A stretch of 12,751 bases of DNA from Spirochaetaceae bacterium (GTDB taxonomy: Bacteria > Spirochaetota > Spirochaetia > Treponematales > Breznakiellaceae): positions 1 to 12,751 of the forward strand of contig JAISLM010000172.1 of NCBI GenBank assembly GCA_031290855.1. Direction: 5' to 3'. This document shows positions 1 through 6,530 of the stretch, one piece after another (the first letter of the stretch is position 1; each line of letters opens with the position of its first letter). The notes under the pieces are model-generated. The model saw only the letters and a program-made list of their open reading frames with translations. It was not told the DNA's origin and did no database searches. Both the position numbers and the translations under genes were made by a program.

Positions 1-98
1 TTTGCTTGGGAGACAAGCTTTGCTTGGGAGACAAGCTTTGCTTGGGAGACAAGCTTTGCTTGGGAGACAAGCTTTGCTTGGGAGACAAGCTTTGCTTG
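1..98. repeat. 18-bp tandem repeat, five full copies plus a partial sixth
   Basis: The unit TTTGCTTGGGAGACAAGC occurs at 1-18, 19-36, 37-54, 55-72 and 73-90 with no mismatch, and TTTGCTTG follows at 91-98. The array is cut by the window edge, so the true copy number is unknown. Each unit holds CAAGC and GCTTG arms, which can pair either across TTT or across GGAGA. Because 18 is a multiple of three, the array reads as a repeating GDKLCL peptide in one frame, but no ribosome binding site or known protein supports translation. I treat it as non-coding. Confidence 0.95.
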
Positions 99-120
99 TC
101 CAGCTACCTTAGATTTATAC
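81..120. repeat. Left copy of a dispersed element that carries the 18-bp unit
   Basis: The last array unit runs into a segment that recurs near the right end of the window at 12251-12290. Shared parts are GGAGACAAGCTTTGC(C/T)TGTCCAGC, then ACCTT(A/G)GATTTAT and CG. In this copy, GACAAGC (84-90) and GCTTGTC (94-100) form a perfect 7-bp stem around TTT. The right copy has a single unit, so the array here looks like a local expansion of part of this element. Confidence 0.7.
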
Positions 121-188
121 GAAAAAGCGGTCTAAAGCCCGCTTTTTCGGAAGCTTTTCTCAAAACCAACCGGGTTTTGGGAAAAGCT
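121..188. repeat. Two adjacent long palindromes upstream of purE
   Basis: The first palindrome pairs 121-130 with 139-148, a perfect 10-bp stem around the 8-base loop TCTAAAGC. The second pairs 152-167 with 173-188, a 16-bp stem with one T.G wobble and a 5-base loop. The second closely resembles the palindrome at 3430-3459: both have arms of the form GCTTTTC(N)CAAAAC. The CTAAAGC loop recurs at 3374-3380 and, on the other strand, within 7591-7602. They look like members of one intergenic repeat family. Neither has a clean terminator T-run. Confidence 0.75.
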
Positions 189-341
189 CAATATGCACCC
201 TATGGTTGCTGAAAAACTCTGTCAACCTATTTTCAGGACTTGACAAATTTTTTAAAATAGCCAACGCCGCGTCAGACCGGAGTTTGAGCCAAGCGATTCT
301 AGACGCTTGCCACTCCGTCACGGTAACGCTACAGTTACAGT
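189..341 (+). promoter_or_regulatory. Leader of the purine cluster; weak promoter candidate and small palindrome
   Basis: No gene is recognisable here. TTTTCA (230-235) and TAAAAT (253-258) sit 17 bases apart and could form a weak promoter. A TTGACA lies at 240-245 but has no -10 at a useful distance. GTAAC (323-327) and GTTAC (334-338) form an inverted repeat just before the purE ATG, which could be an operator or may be chance. It matches no purine operator that I know. A short ORF starting at 206 overlaps purE in another frame and is not supported. Confidence 0.25.
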
Positions 342-827
342 ATGAAAGTGGCTCTGGTTTTGGGAAGCGCGAGCGATCTGCCTGTCGCGGAGAAGGCGGC
401 CGGGGCGCTGAAAAGTTTTGACGTGGAGTTCCGGGCGCGTATCATCAGCGCACACAGGACGCCGGAGGAGGCCGCAGACTTAGGGCGGAAGGCGCGGGAG
501 CAGGGTTTCGGCGTGATAATCGCGTTTGCCGGGATGGCGGCACATCTTGCCGGGGCGCTCGCCGCGCATACGACACTGCCGGTAATCGGCGTTCCCTGCA
601 AGGGCGGGGTGGCGGACGGGCTTGACGCGCTGCTTTCCACCGCGCAGATGCCTCCCGGAGTGCCGGTCGCCACAGTCGCACTGGACGGCGGCCTGAACGC
701 GGCCCTTCTTGCCGTCCAGATACTGTCTCTGTCCGATAAGGCTCTTGCGGAAAGGCTCGACGCCTACAAACGGCGCCTCGCGGATGAAACGCTAAAGAAG
801 GACGGCGAACTGAAGCTGCCGCTCTAG
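342..827 (+). CDS. purE: PurE, class I N5-carboxyaminoimidazole ribonucleotide mutase
   Basis: This 161-residue cytoplasmic protein matches class I PurE, which moves the carboxyl group of N5-CAIR to give CAIR in purine synthesis. GSASD at residues 8-12 forms the phosphate-binding loop. SAHRTPEE at 36-43 carries the catalytic His38. AGMAAHLAGALAAHTTLPVIGVP and QMPPGVPVATVAL follow the family order, and length is normal. The class II features, AHK and AGRSNALS, known from Treponema denticola PurE and animal PAICS, are absent. A class I enzyme normally works with PurK, which is not in this window. No good Shine-Dalgarno sequence precedes the ATG, but the N-terminus MKVALVLGSASD fits the family start. 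It is the first gene of the purine cluster. Confidence 0.95.
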   Translation: MKVALVLGSASDLPVAEKAAGALKSFDVEFRARIISAHRTPEEAADLGRKAREQGFGVIIAFAGMAAHLAGALAAHTTLPVIGVPCKGGVADGLDALLSTAQMPPGVPVATVALDGGLNAALLAVQILSLSDKALAERLDAYKRRLADETLKKDGELKLPL

Positions 828-859
828 CAGGAATGGTCCGTTTATGAAAAAATACCGGC

Positions 860-1045
860 ATGGACGAAACTTCTAAATTTCAGGATAGGGCGGAGATCGT
901 AGTTTCAAAGAAAGATATTATCGCGTGTCCTGGGGCGGCGCTCCGGCAAAAAGATGCCGGATTTCCGTGCGAAGTTTTAGCGGCTGTCGCGTACGCGGAA
1001 GCTGCGGCGCGGGTATCAGGCAAAATCAAAGGGGAGACCGCGTAA
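860..1045 (+). CDS. Small unrecognised ORF between purE and purC
   Basis: A 61-codon frame beginning MDETSKFQDRAEIVV fills most of the gap between purE and purC on the same strand, ending 25 bases before the chosen purC start. I recognise no family. It has two cysteines (residues 23 and 37) and an Ala-rich C-terminal half, and no signal peptide or membrane segment. No Shine-Dalgarno sequence is visible before the ATG, and third-position GC is only about half, lower than I would expect beside genes this GC-rich. It may be a small protein translated with its neighbours, or leftover sequence that happens to be open. The position inside the cluster is the main reason to list it. Confidence 0.35.
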   Translation: MDETSKFQDRAEIVVSKKDIIACPGAALRQKDAGFPCEVLAAVAYAEAAARVSGKIKGETA

Positions 1046-1070
1046 CGCGGGCGTGGATCAGGAAAAAGGG

Positions 1071-1847
1071 ATGGAAGTTAAATACAGAAAACTGGAGAAG
1101 CTTTACGAGGGTAAGGCAAAGAAGGTGTTCCGGACGGACGCGGACGGCGTGTATATCGTCGAGTACAAGGATGACGCGACGGCGGGGAACGGGGCGAAGA
1201 AGGGGCTGATACGGGGCAAGGGCGAGGTGAACAACCGCGTCTCCAACCACCTGATGCGGCTGCTGGAGGGGAAAGGTGTCCCGACGCACTTTATAGAGGA
1301 ACTGGGCCCGACGGAAAGCGCCGTCAGACGGCTCTCCATCGTGCCGCTGGAGGTGATCGTCCGCAATATCGCGGCGGGCAGTCTCGCGGCGCGTCTGGGT
1401 CTACCGGAGGGAACGAGGCTCCGTTCCACCGTGCTTGAATACTGCTACAAGGACGACGCGCTGGGCGACCCTAAGGTGAACGATTACCACATCGCCGCTA
1501 TGGGCTGGGCAAGCGCGGCGGAACTGAAAACCATAGCCGCCCTCTCCTTCAGGATAAACAATGCGCTGGGCGAGTACCTGAAGGATGCCGGTATAGAATT
1601 GATAGACTTCAAACTGGAATTCGGGCGCTTGCCTGCCGCTTCAAAGCGGGTCGTTCAAAGTGAAAGTGGCGACGGGGAATTGTCCGGTGGTGAAATCATT
1701 CTTGCCGACGAGATTTCGCCCGACACCTGTCGTTTCTGGGATTCGAAGACCGGCGAAAAGCTGGACAAGGACCGTTTCCGCCGCGATCTGGGGGGCGTGG
1801 AGGACGCTTACCGCGAGGTTATGCGGCGTCTTTTGGGGCGGGACTGA
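1071..1847 (+). CDS. purC: PurC, SAICAR synthetase
   Basis: This 258-residue enzyme joins CAIR and aspartate, using ATP, to form SAICAR. The N-terminus KLEKLYEGKAKKVF, then KGEVNNRVSN, IVPLEVIVRNIAAGSLAARLG, ELIDFKLEFGR and ILADEISPDTCRFWD appear in the order typical of the family. I chose ATG at 1071 because AGGA at 1060-1063 lies seven bases upstream and the protein then begins MEVKYRKLEKLYEG, as relatives do. A GTG at 1053 would add six residues but lacks a well-placed ribosome binding site. The gene ends 12 bases before purF, so the two are very probably co-transcribed. PurC uses the product of PurE, encoded upstream. Length and motifs show no defect. Confidence 0.96.
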   Translation: MEVKYRKLEKLYEGKAKKVFRTDADGVYIVEYKDDATAGNGAKKGLIRGKGEVNNRVSNHLMRLLEGKGVPTHFIEELGPTESAVRRLSIVPLEVIVRNIAAGSLAARLGLPEGTRLRSTVLEYCYKDDALGDPKVNDYHIAAMGWASAAELKTIAALSFRINNALGEYLKDAGIELIDFKLEFGRLPAASKRVVQSESGDGELSGGEIILADEISPDTCRFWDSKTGEKLDKDRFRRDLGGVEDAYREVMRRLLGRD

Positions 1848-1859
1848 GCCGGAAACTAG

Positions 1860-3296
1860 ATGATACACGAAGAATGCGGTCTTTTCGGCGTCTATTCCGA
1901 CGGTAATGTCGGCGTAAACGAGAATTTGGCGTATACCTGTTACATCGGTCTCTGCGCGGTGCAGCACCGAGGGCAGGAAAGCGCCGGTATCGCCCTCAAT
2001 AGCGGCGGCCTTATCACGAGCAGGCGCGACCTTGGCCTCGTCTCGGAGGTGTTCACCCCTGAAAATCTGAAACTGCTCGGTTCCGGCGGATCCGGCGAGA
2101 TCGTTCTGGGCCACGTCCGTTACGCGACGACGGGCAATAAACGCCGCAACAACGCCCAGCCGCTGGTGGTGAAGCACATCAAAGGTTCCCTCGCGCTGGG
2201 GCATAACGGCAACCTGACCAACGCCGCCGCCTTACGCAAAGAACTGGAGTTGCAGGGCAGCATATTCTATTCGTCAAGCGATACCGAGGTGATAATCCAC
2301 ACGATAGTGCGCGAGCGGCTGTCCGCGCCCAGTATCGAGCGGGCCGTAGAGTCGGCGTATTCAAAGTTGCGCGGCGCGTTCTCCCTCGTGCTGATGAGCA
2401 GGCGCAAACTTCTGGCCTGCCGCGACCCGAACGGTTTCCGGCCTCTGTGCATAGGCAGGATGGGCGATAGTTACGTGTTTGCCAGTGAAAGCTGTGCCCT
2501 GAGCGCGGCGGGCGCGGATTTCCTCCGGGACGTGGAACCGGGCGAGATCGTCGTAGCGAGCGAGGCGGGGCTTTCCAGTATCAGGACGCACTGCGGCAAG
2601 CGGCCCACGTCCCTGTGCGTGTTCGAGTTCGTGTACTTCGCCCGCCCCGATTCGGTGATTGACGGCGTTTCCGTCCACCGCGCCCGCGCCCGCGCCGGGG
2701 AAATCCTGGCGAAGGAACATCCGGCAAACGCGGATATAGTGATAGGAGTCCCCGATTCGGGGCTGGACGCGGCGATAGGCTTCTCAAAGGCAAGCGGTAT
2801 TCCTTACGACCTGGGTATGATAAAGAGCAAGTACGTGGGCCGCACCTTCATCGCCCCGAATCAGGAACTACGCGAGGCCGGCGTCCGTATAAAGCTCAAC
2901 CCCATCAAGTCCGTCGTGAACGGAAAGCGCGTCGTGCTTGTTGACGATTCGATAGTGCGCGGCACGACAAGCCGCCGGATAATAGAGCTTTTGCGGCGGG
3001 CCGGCGCGAAGGAGGTACACATGAGGCTCTCCTGTCCCCCGTTCAAGCACCCCTGCTACTTCGGGACGGACATAGATACGCGGGAAAACCTTATCGCCTA
3101 CCATCACGAGCTTTACGAAATATGTGAAATAATAGGAGCCGACACGCTTGGCTTCCTTTCTATAGACGCGCTTTCCGAGGTAAGTTCCGGCTGTACTTCC
3201 GGCCTCTGCCGGGCGTGTTTTTCGGGTAGTTACCCTGTCGATGTTTCCGGCGTACAATTGAAAACGGAATTCGAACAGGATATAGATACAGACTGA
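1860..3296 (+). CDS. purF: PurF, amidophosphoribosyltransferase of the 4Fe-4S type
   Basis: This 478-residue enzyme makes phosphoribosylamine from PRPP and glutamine, the first committed step of purine synthesis. The N-terminus MIHEECGLFGV suggests removal of five residues to expose Cys6 as the glutaminase nucleophile. RGQESAGIA, GHVRYATTG, GHNGNLTN and SSSDTEV mark the glutaminase domain. VVLVDDSIVRGTTSRRI at about 358-374 is the PRPP-binding motif. Cys253, Cys399, Cys450 and Cys453 sit in the contexts of the four iron-sulfur ligands of Bacillus subtilis PurF (LCVFEFVYFARPDS, PCYFGTD, CRAC), so an oxygen-sensitive cluster is expected. It follows purC by 12 bases with a weak GGAA ribosome binding site. 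It is the last recognisable gene of the cluster. Confidence 0.97.
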   Translation: MIHEECGLFGVYSDGNVGVNENLAYTCYIGLCAVQHRGQESAGIALNSGGLITSRRDLGLVSEVFTPENLKLLGSGGSGEIVLGHVRYATTGNKRRNNAQPLVVKHIKGSLALGHNGNLTNAAALRKELELQGSIFYSSSDTEVIIHTIVRERLSAPSIERAVESAYSKLRGAFSLVLMSRRKLLACRDPNGFRPLCIGRMGDSYVFASESCALSAAGADFLRDVEPGEIVVASEAGLSSIRTHCGKRPTSLCVFEFVYFARPDSVIDGVSVHRARARAGEILAKEHPANADIVIGVPDSGLDAAIGFSKASGIPYDLGMIKSKYVGRTFIAPNQELREAGVRIKLNPIKSVVNGKRVVLVDDSIVRGTTSRRIIELLRRAGAKEVHMRLSCPPFKHPCYFGTDIDTRENLIAYHHELYEICEIIGADTLGFLSIDALSEVSSGCTSGLCRACFSGSYPVDVSGVQLKTEFEQDIDTD

Positions 3297-3337
3297 CGGC
3301 CTTTGCGGCCTCATCATCAATTGTCCGCTTTCAAACC

Positions 3338-3369
3338 CCACGGGCTTTTGGCGCGGCGCCGGGTTTTTT
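3338..3369 (+). terminator. Possible transcription end after purF
   Basis: A GC-rich stretch containing the 8-bp palindrome CGGCGCCG is followed by GG and six T residues (3364-3369). This could end the purine transcript. The stem is irregular and the T-run also forms one arm of the next palindrome, so the call is weak. A second small GGCC/GGCC hairpin at 3299-3311 lacks T residues. Confidence 0.3.
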
Positions 3370-3459
3370 AAGACTAAAGCCTTAAAAAACTTGCGGTTTT
3401 AAGCGGAACGCCGGTACGGTTCCGCGACCGCTTTTTCAAAACTGAAGTTTTGGAAAAGC
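3363..3459. repeat. Cluster of three palindromes between purF and the lipoprotein gene
   Basis: Three inverted repeats lie end to end. 3363-3372 pairs perfectly with 3381-3390 around ACTAAAGC. 3403-3409 (GCGGAAC) pairs perfectly with 3419-3425. 3430-3443 pairs with 3446-3459, with one T.G wobble. The first has the same 10-bp stem and 8-base loop design as 121-148, and the third is closely similar to 152-188. They appear to be copies of one dispersed palindromic family. Confidence 0.75.
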
Positions 3460-3485
3460 TTCAACTATTATTTGAGAGGTGAAAA

Positions 3486-4121
3486 ATGAAAAAATGCTTA
3501 ACGGCGCTGGCGGCCCTGATATTTACGGCCTGCCTCGGCATGGAAACTGAGATCGATATTAAACAGAACGGCAGCGGCACGATAAACATGACGTACCGGG
3601 TATCGGAGGAATTGTTCTCTATGGGAACACTGCCGGGCAACGAAGGCTCGCCGCCGGTGCCGGTAGGCAAAGAGGATTTTGAGCGCACGTTTGACCGCAT
3701 ACCGGGCATGGAGATGCTTTCGTACTCGGAAAAAAATGACGGCGGCGACAGGCTTTTTCTGGTAAAGGCGAAGTTTGACGACCTTGACGCCATGACGGAC
3801 TTCCTTGACGGACAGGGGAGGCAGGCGGCGATTGAGCGTAAAGACGGTAAAACCGTCCTTTCGATAAACTTCGATATAGACGAGGAGGCAATCGACCCGG
3901 ATATGGCGCCGCTTCTGCCGATGATGTTTGAAAACTATTTTTTCGACTTTAGCGTTTCGCTCCCGCGAAACTGCGAGGTGTCTTACAGGGACGGGGACGG
4001 CGTAGAACTGCCCGCAATGCCCTACGGCGAAACCGCCGTTGAGACAAGAAGCGTCACTTTCCACTCCGCGATGTCCGATCTGTTCATAGGGAACGCCGCC
4101 GCTATCGTGATACGCTGGTAG
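3486..4121 (+). CDS. Small lipoprotein, LppM/DUF3153-like
   Basis: A 211-residue protein begins MKKCLTALAALIFTAC, a short signal peptide whose Cys16 is preceded by FTA. This loose lipobox is acceptable for spirochaetes, so I expect a lipid-anchored envelope protein. After the anchor, METEIDIKQNGSGTINMTYRVSEELF resembles the N-terminal strand pattern of LppM/DUF3153 lipoproteins, but I place it there only tentatively. The middle part is acidic, and a segment near 145-165 (LLPMMFENYFFDFSVSLP) is hydrophobic yet too polar to be a clear membrane span. GAGAGGTG at 3474-3481 is a good ribosome binding site five bases before the ATG. It is spaced away from purF and probably has its own promoter. Function is unknown. 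Confidence 0.85.
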   Translation: MKKCLTALAALIFTACLGMETEIDIKQNGSGTINMTYRVSEELFSMGTLPGNEGSPPVPVGKEDFERTFDRIPGMEMLSYSEKNDGGDRLFLVKAKFDDLDAMTDFLDGQGRQAAIERKDGKTVLSINFDIDEEAIDPDMAPLLPMMFENYFFDFSVSLPRNCEVSYRDGDGVELPAMPYGETAVETRSVTFHSAMSDLFIGNAAAIVIRW

Positions 4122-4123
4122 GC

Positions 4124-4147
4124 CGGGGCCGGGCTGAATACGCCCCG
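4124..4147 (+). other. GC-rich hairpin after the lipoprotein gene
   Basis: CGGGGC (4124-4129) and GCCCCG (4142-4147) form a perfect 6-bp stem three bases after the lipoprotein stop codon. There is no following T-run, so it may slow or protect the transcript end instead of being a classic terminator. Confidence 0.4.
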
Positions 4148-4186
4148 CCCGCTTGCATATCGCAGAGTCTTTCTGTAGACTGGTTC

Positions 4187-4192
4187 TATAAT
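4187..4192 (+). promoter_or_regulatory. Putative -10 box upstream of the YodC-like gene
   Basis: A perfect TATAAT lies 73 bases before the YodC-like ATG. The region where a -35 box should be (about 4163-4170, CAGAGTCT) is a poor match. If used, it would start the transcript for the YodC-like gene and the helicase, with the hairpin at 4202-4222 in the leader. Confidence 0.35.
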
Positions 4193-4201
4193 CAGAGGCT
4201 C

Positions 4202-4222
4202 TTTCAAGATCCGTTCTTGAAA
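4202..4222. repeat. Inverted repeat TTTCAAGA / TCTTGAAA
   Basis: TTTCAAGA (4202-4209) and TCTTGAAA (4215-4222) are perfect complements around TCCGT. The preceding AGAGGCTC resembles the AGAGGCTT before the palindrome at 7535-7564, so this is probably a shorter relative of the same intergenic repeat family. Confidence 0.6.
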
Positions 4223-4264
4223 TGCGGCCGATTAAAATAATTTAAGACACTAAGGAGTTTTAAA

Positions 4265-4513
4265 ATGAGTGTACGTGCTACAGGTTCGTTGATTGGGGAC
4301 CCCGTATATGTTACCGCCATTCCCGGCGGCCCCAGGATGATAGTAACATCGATTGACGCTGATACCAAACAGGTTACAACGATCTGGTTTTCCAGTAACG
4401 GCGGCGCCCAGCAGGGCGTTTTCCCGGCTGCCGCCCTTGACAGGGTGGAATTAACGGATACGCCCCAGAAGAAAACCGTTTCCGGCGCAAAGCCGGGCGG
4501 AAAAAAGAAGTAA
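4265..4513 (+). CDS. YodC/DUF2158-like small protein
   Basis: The 82-residue product has the short pattern of the YodC (DUF2158) family: GDPVYV, then PGGPRMIVTSID, then IWFSSNGGAQQGVFPAAALDRVE. In relatives this reads GD.V.LKSGGP.MTV...C.WF....F....L and makes a small beta-barrel of unknown role. The last 15 residues (PQKKTVSGAKPGGKKK) are basic and probably disordered. AAGGAG at 4252-4257 is a strong ribosome binding site seven bases before the ATG. The stop codon TAA (4511-4513) is separated by one base from the first codon of the Rep-type helicase reading frame, which suggests translational coupling. The end of the gene contains A AAA AAG at 4501-4507, a known -1 slippery heptamer, but that shift would not lead into the helicase frame. 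Confidence 0.8.
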   Translation: MSVRATGSLIGDPVYVTAIPGGPRMIVTSIDADTKQVTTIWFSSNGGAQQGVFPAAALDRVELTDTPQKKTVSGAKPGGKKK

Positions 4514-4514
4514 G

Positions 4515-6530
4515 ATCCGTTACGATCTTAACCCTCCGCAATTACAGGCTGTAGAGTCGATTGAGGGGCCGGTTCTTATAATTGCGGGAGCCGGCTCCGG
4601 AAAGACCCGAGTAATAACTTGCCGTATTGCGTATATGCTCGACAAGGGCATTCCGCAATCGGCAATCCTTGCCCTTACATTTACAAACAAAGCCGCCCGC
4701 GAAATGGAAACCCGCGTAAAAGAACTTAGCGGGCGCTCTTTGCGCGCTCTAACCGTAAGTACCTTCCACGCCTTCGGCGCGAAGATCCTGCGCTCCGAGA
4801 TCGAGGCGCTGGGTTGGAGGTCGAACTTCTCCATCTACGACGAAGGCGACAAACTGGAAGCCGTGAAGGAAGCGCTACGCGAATGTAAGATGTACGGCGC
4901 CTCCGAGACCTCGGACATCAAAACCGTGGCGCAAATGTTTTCGAAGATAAAGACCGGACTTCTGCGCTGGGAAGAAGGCGTCAACCCGGCGCTCAAAAAC
5001 GTATTCGACGAGTATCAGCATAGCCTTAAAGTGTACAACGCGCTTGACTTTGACGACCTGCTGGTCCTCCCGATAACGCTATTCGGCCTCTTCCCCGATA
5101 CCCTGCAAAAGTACCGTGACCGCTACCGCTATATAATGGTAGACGAGTTTCAGGACACGAGCCACATCCAGTACGACATGATGAAAATGCTCGCTTCCTC
5201 TAACGTCTGCGTCGTCGGCGACGACGACCAGTCGATATATTCTTGGCGCGGCGCCAACTACGACAACATACTGCGCTTTGAAAAAGACTTTCCCGGTATG
5301 CTGGAAATCAAACTGGAACAGAACTACCGTTCAACGACGACGATCCTTGAGGCGGCAAACGGCGTGATCTCGCACAACACGAACCGCAAGGAAAAGCGGC
5401 TCTGGACGGGAAAGGACGGCGGCGGGGCAATCGAATTCTTCCGTCCCGACAACGAAGGAGCCGAGGCCGACTTCATAGCCGAAAAGATCAGAGAGGTGAA
5501 ATTCCGGGAACGCCTTGGCTACGACGACTTCGGCATCCTGCTGCGCACCAACTCCCTTATGGACCGGATCGAGGAAAGCCTCCTCGCGGAAAACATCCCT
5601 TACCGCGTATCGGGCGGCACGAGTTTCTTCGCCCGCAAAGAGATAAAAGACATCTTGTGCTATCTTCGCCTTATCGGTAACACGGACGACGACGTGAGCC
5701 TGTTGCGTATAATCAACACCCCGCGCCGCGGAATAGGGAAGGCCCTTATAACGCGGATATCCGGGCTTGCCCGCGCGAACCGCAGCTCGCTATGGGAAGC
5801 GATGCAGAAGACGCGCTACGCCCGGAACACCTTGTTCGAGGAGGCGGCAAAGACCGGGCTGGACCAGTTTATTACGCTGATAGAGACGGCCCGCGAGGAC
5901 ATCCTGGGCAGGAGGCCCCTTTCACAAAAGGTAACCAGGCTGGTAGACGCGATCGATTACTGGTCGCACCTCGTCAGCGACAACGCGCGGAACGAAAAGG
6001 CGGCGCGCTGGAAGTTCCTCAACATACAGAAGCTCGTACAGTCGATAGAGACCTGGGAAACTAACCCAGACAACCTCGATCCGACGCTGTACCCCTACCT
6101 CAACAGGATAAGCCTCCTTACGAGGGACGAAAGCGGCCTCGCGGACGAGGGCGGCAAGGCGAATCTGATGACGATACACGCGGCCAAGGGGCTGGAGTTC
6201 CCGGTCGTGTTCATCGCCGGCGCGGAGGAAGGGCTGCTCCCGCATGAACGGAGCCTGGACGAGGACGGAGGCAACATAGAGGAGGAGCGGCGGCTGTTCT
6301 ACGTGGCGATAACCCGTGCCCGCGAGAAGCTGTTTATAACCGCCTGCCGCCGCCGCCGCCGTAACCAGAATCTTGTCGAATGCGCGCCGTCCCCGTTTCT
6401 GTCCGAAATCCCGCCGTCCCTGCTGGAAAACGGCGCCGATAAGCCTGAAGAGACCGAGGCTGAGAACCGCATGGCCGCCGAGAAATTCTTTTCCAACATT
6501 AAAGCAAAATTCAACACTACTCCGCTTTAG
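4515..6530 (+). CDS. rep: Rep-type superfamily 1A DNA helicase, no canonical start codon
   Basis: The frame encodes a complete 3'-5' DNA helicase of the Rep/PcrA/UvrD group. Counting from 4515, the motifs are: Walker A GAGSGKT at 25-31, LTFTNKAAREM, DEFQDT at about 210-215, GDDDQSIYSWRG at 235-246, QNYRS at about 269-273, MTIHAAKGLEFP near 552, and RRLFYVAITRARE near 592. The stretches PYRVSGGTSFFARKEIKD and EEGLLPHERSLDED make it closest to Escherichia coli Rep in my memory, and 671 residues fits Rep (673). The first in-frame ATG, at 4635, lies after Walker A, and no ATG, GTG or TTG lies between it and the in-frame stop at 4452. ATC at 4515 gives an N-terminus RYDLNPPQLQAV that aligns with Rep MRLNPGQQQAV, so I place the start there. 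Use of ATC, a frameshift from the YodC-like gene, or a sequence error are all possible. Confidence 0.85.
   Translation: MRYDLNPPQLQAVESIEGPVLIIAGAGSGKTRVITCRIAYMLDKGIPQSAILALTFTNKAAREMETRVKELSGRSLRALTVSTFHAFGAKILRSEIEALGWRSNFSIYDEGDKLEAVKEALRECKMYGASETSDIKTVAQMFSKIKTGLLRWEEGVNPALKNVFDEYQHSLKVYNALDFDDLLVLPITLFGLFPDTLQKYRDRYRYIMVDEFQDTSHIQYDMMKMLASSNVCVVGDDDQSIYSWRGANYDNILRFEKDFPGMLEIKLEQNYRSTTTILEAANGVISHNTNRKEKRLWTGKDGGGAIEFFRPDNEGAEADFIAEKIREVKFRERLGYDDFGILLRTNSLMDRIEESLLAENIPYRVSGGTSFFARKEIKDILCYLRLIGNTDDDVSLLRIINTPRRGIGKALITRISGLARANRSSLWEAMQKTRYARNTLFEEAAKTGLDQFITLIETAREDILGRRPLSQKVTRLVDAIDYWSHLVSDNARNEKAARWKFLNIQKLVQSIETWETNPDNLDPTLYPYLNRISLLTRDESGLADEGGKANLMTIHAAKGLEFPVVFIAGAEEGLLPHERSLDEDGGNIEEERRLFYVAITRAREKLFITACRRRRRNQNLVECAPSPFLSEIPPSLLENGADKPEETEAENRMAAEKFFSNIKAKFNTTPL

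Noticed and set aside
1..98. CRISPR array
   Set aside because: The 18-bp units are directly contiguous with no spacers, and no cas gene is present.
6..212. ORF reading as repeated GDKLCL peptide
   Set aside because: It is only the translation of the 18-bp tandem repeat and the following palindromes, with no ribosome binding site or known family.
240..245. TTGACA upstream of purE as a -35 box
   Set aside because: No acceptable -10 sequence lies 15-19 bases downstream.
206..421. ORF starting MLKNSVNLFSGLDKFF before and into purE
   Set aside because: It overlaps the start of purE in another frame and has no ribosome binding site or recognisable family.
4501..4507. dnaX-like -1 frameshift into the helicase
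   Set aside because: A -1 shift leads to a stop after about 15 codons; the helicase lies in the +1 frame, so this signal by itself does not explain the junction.
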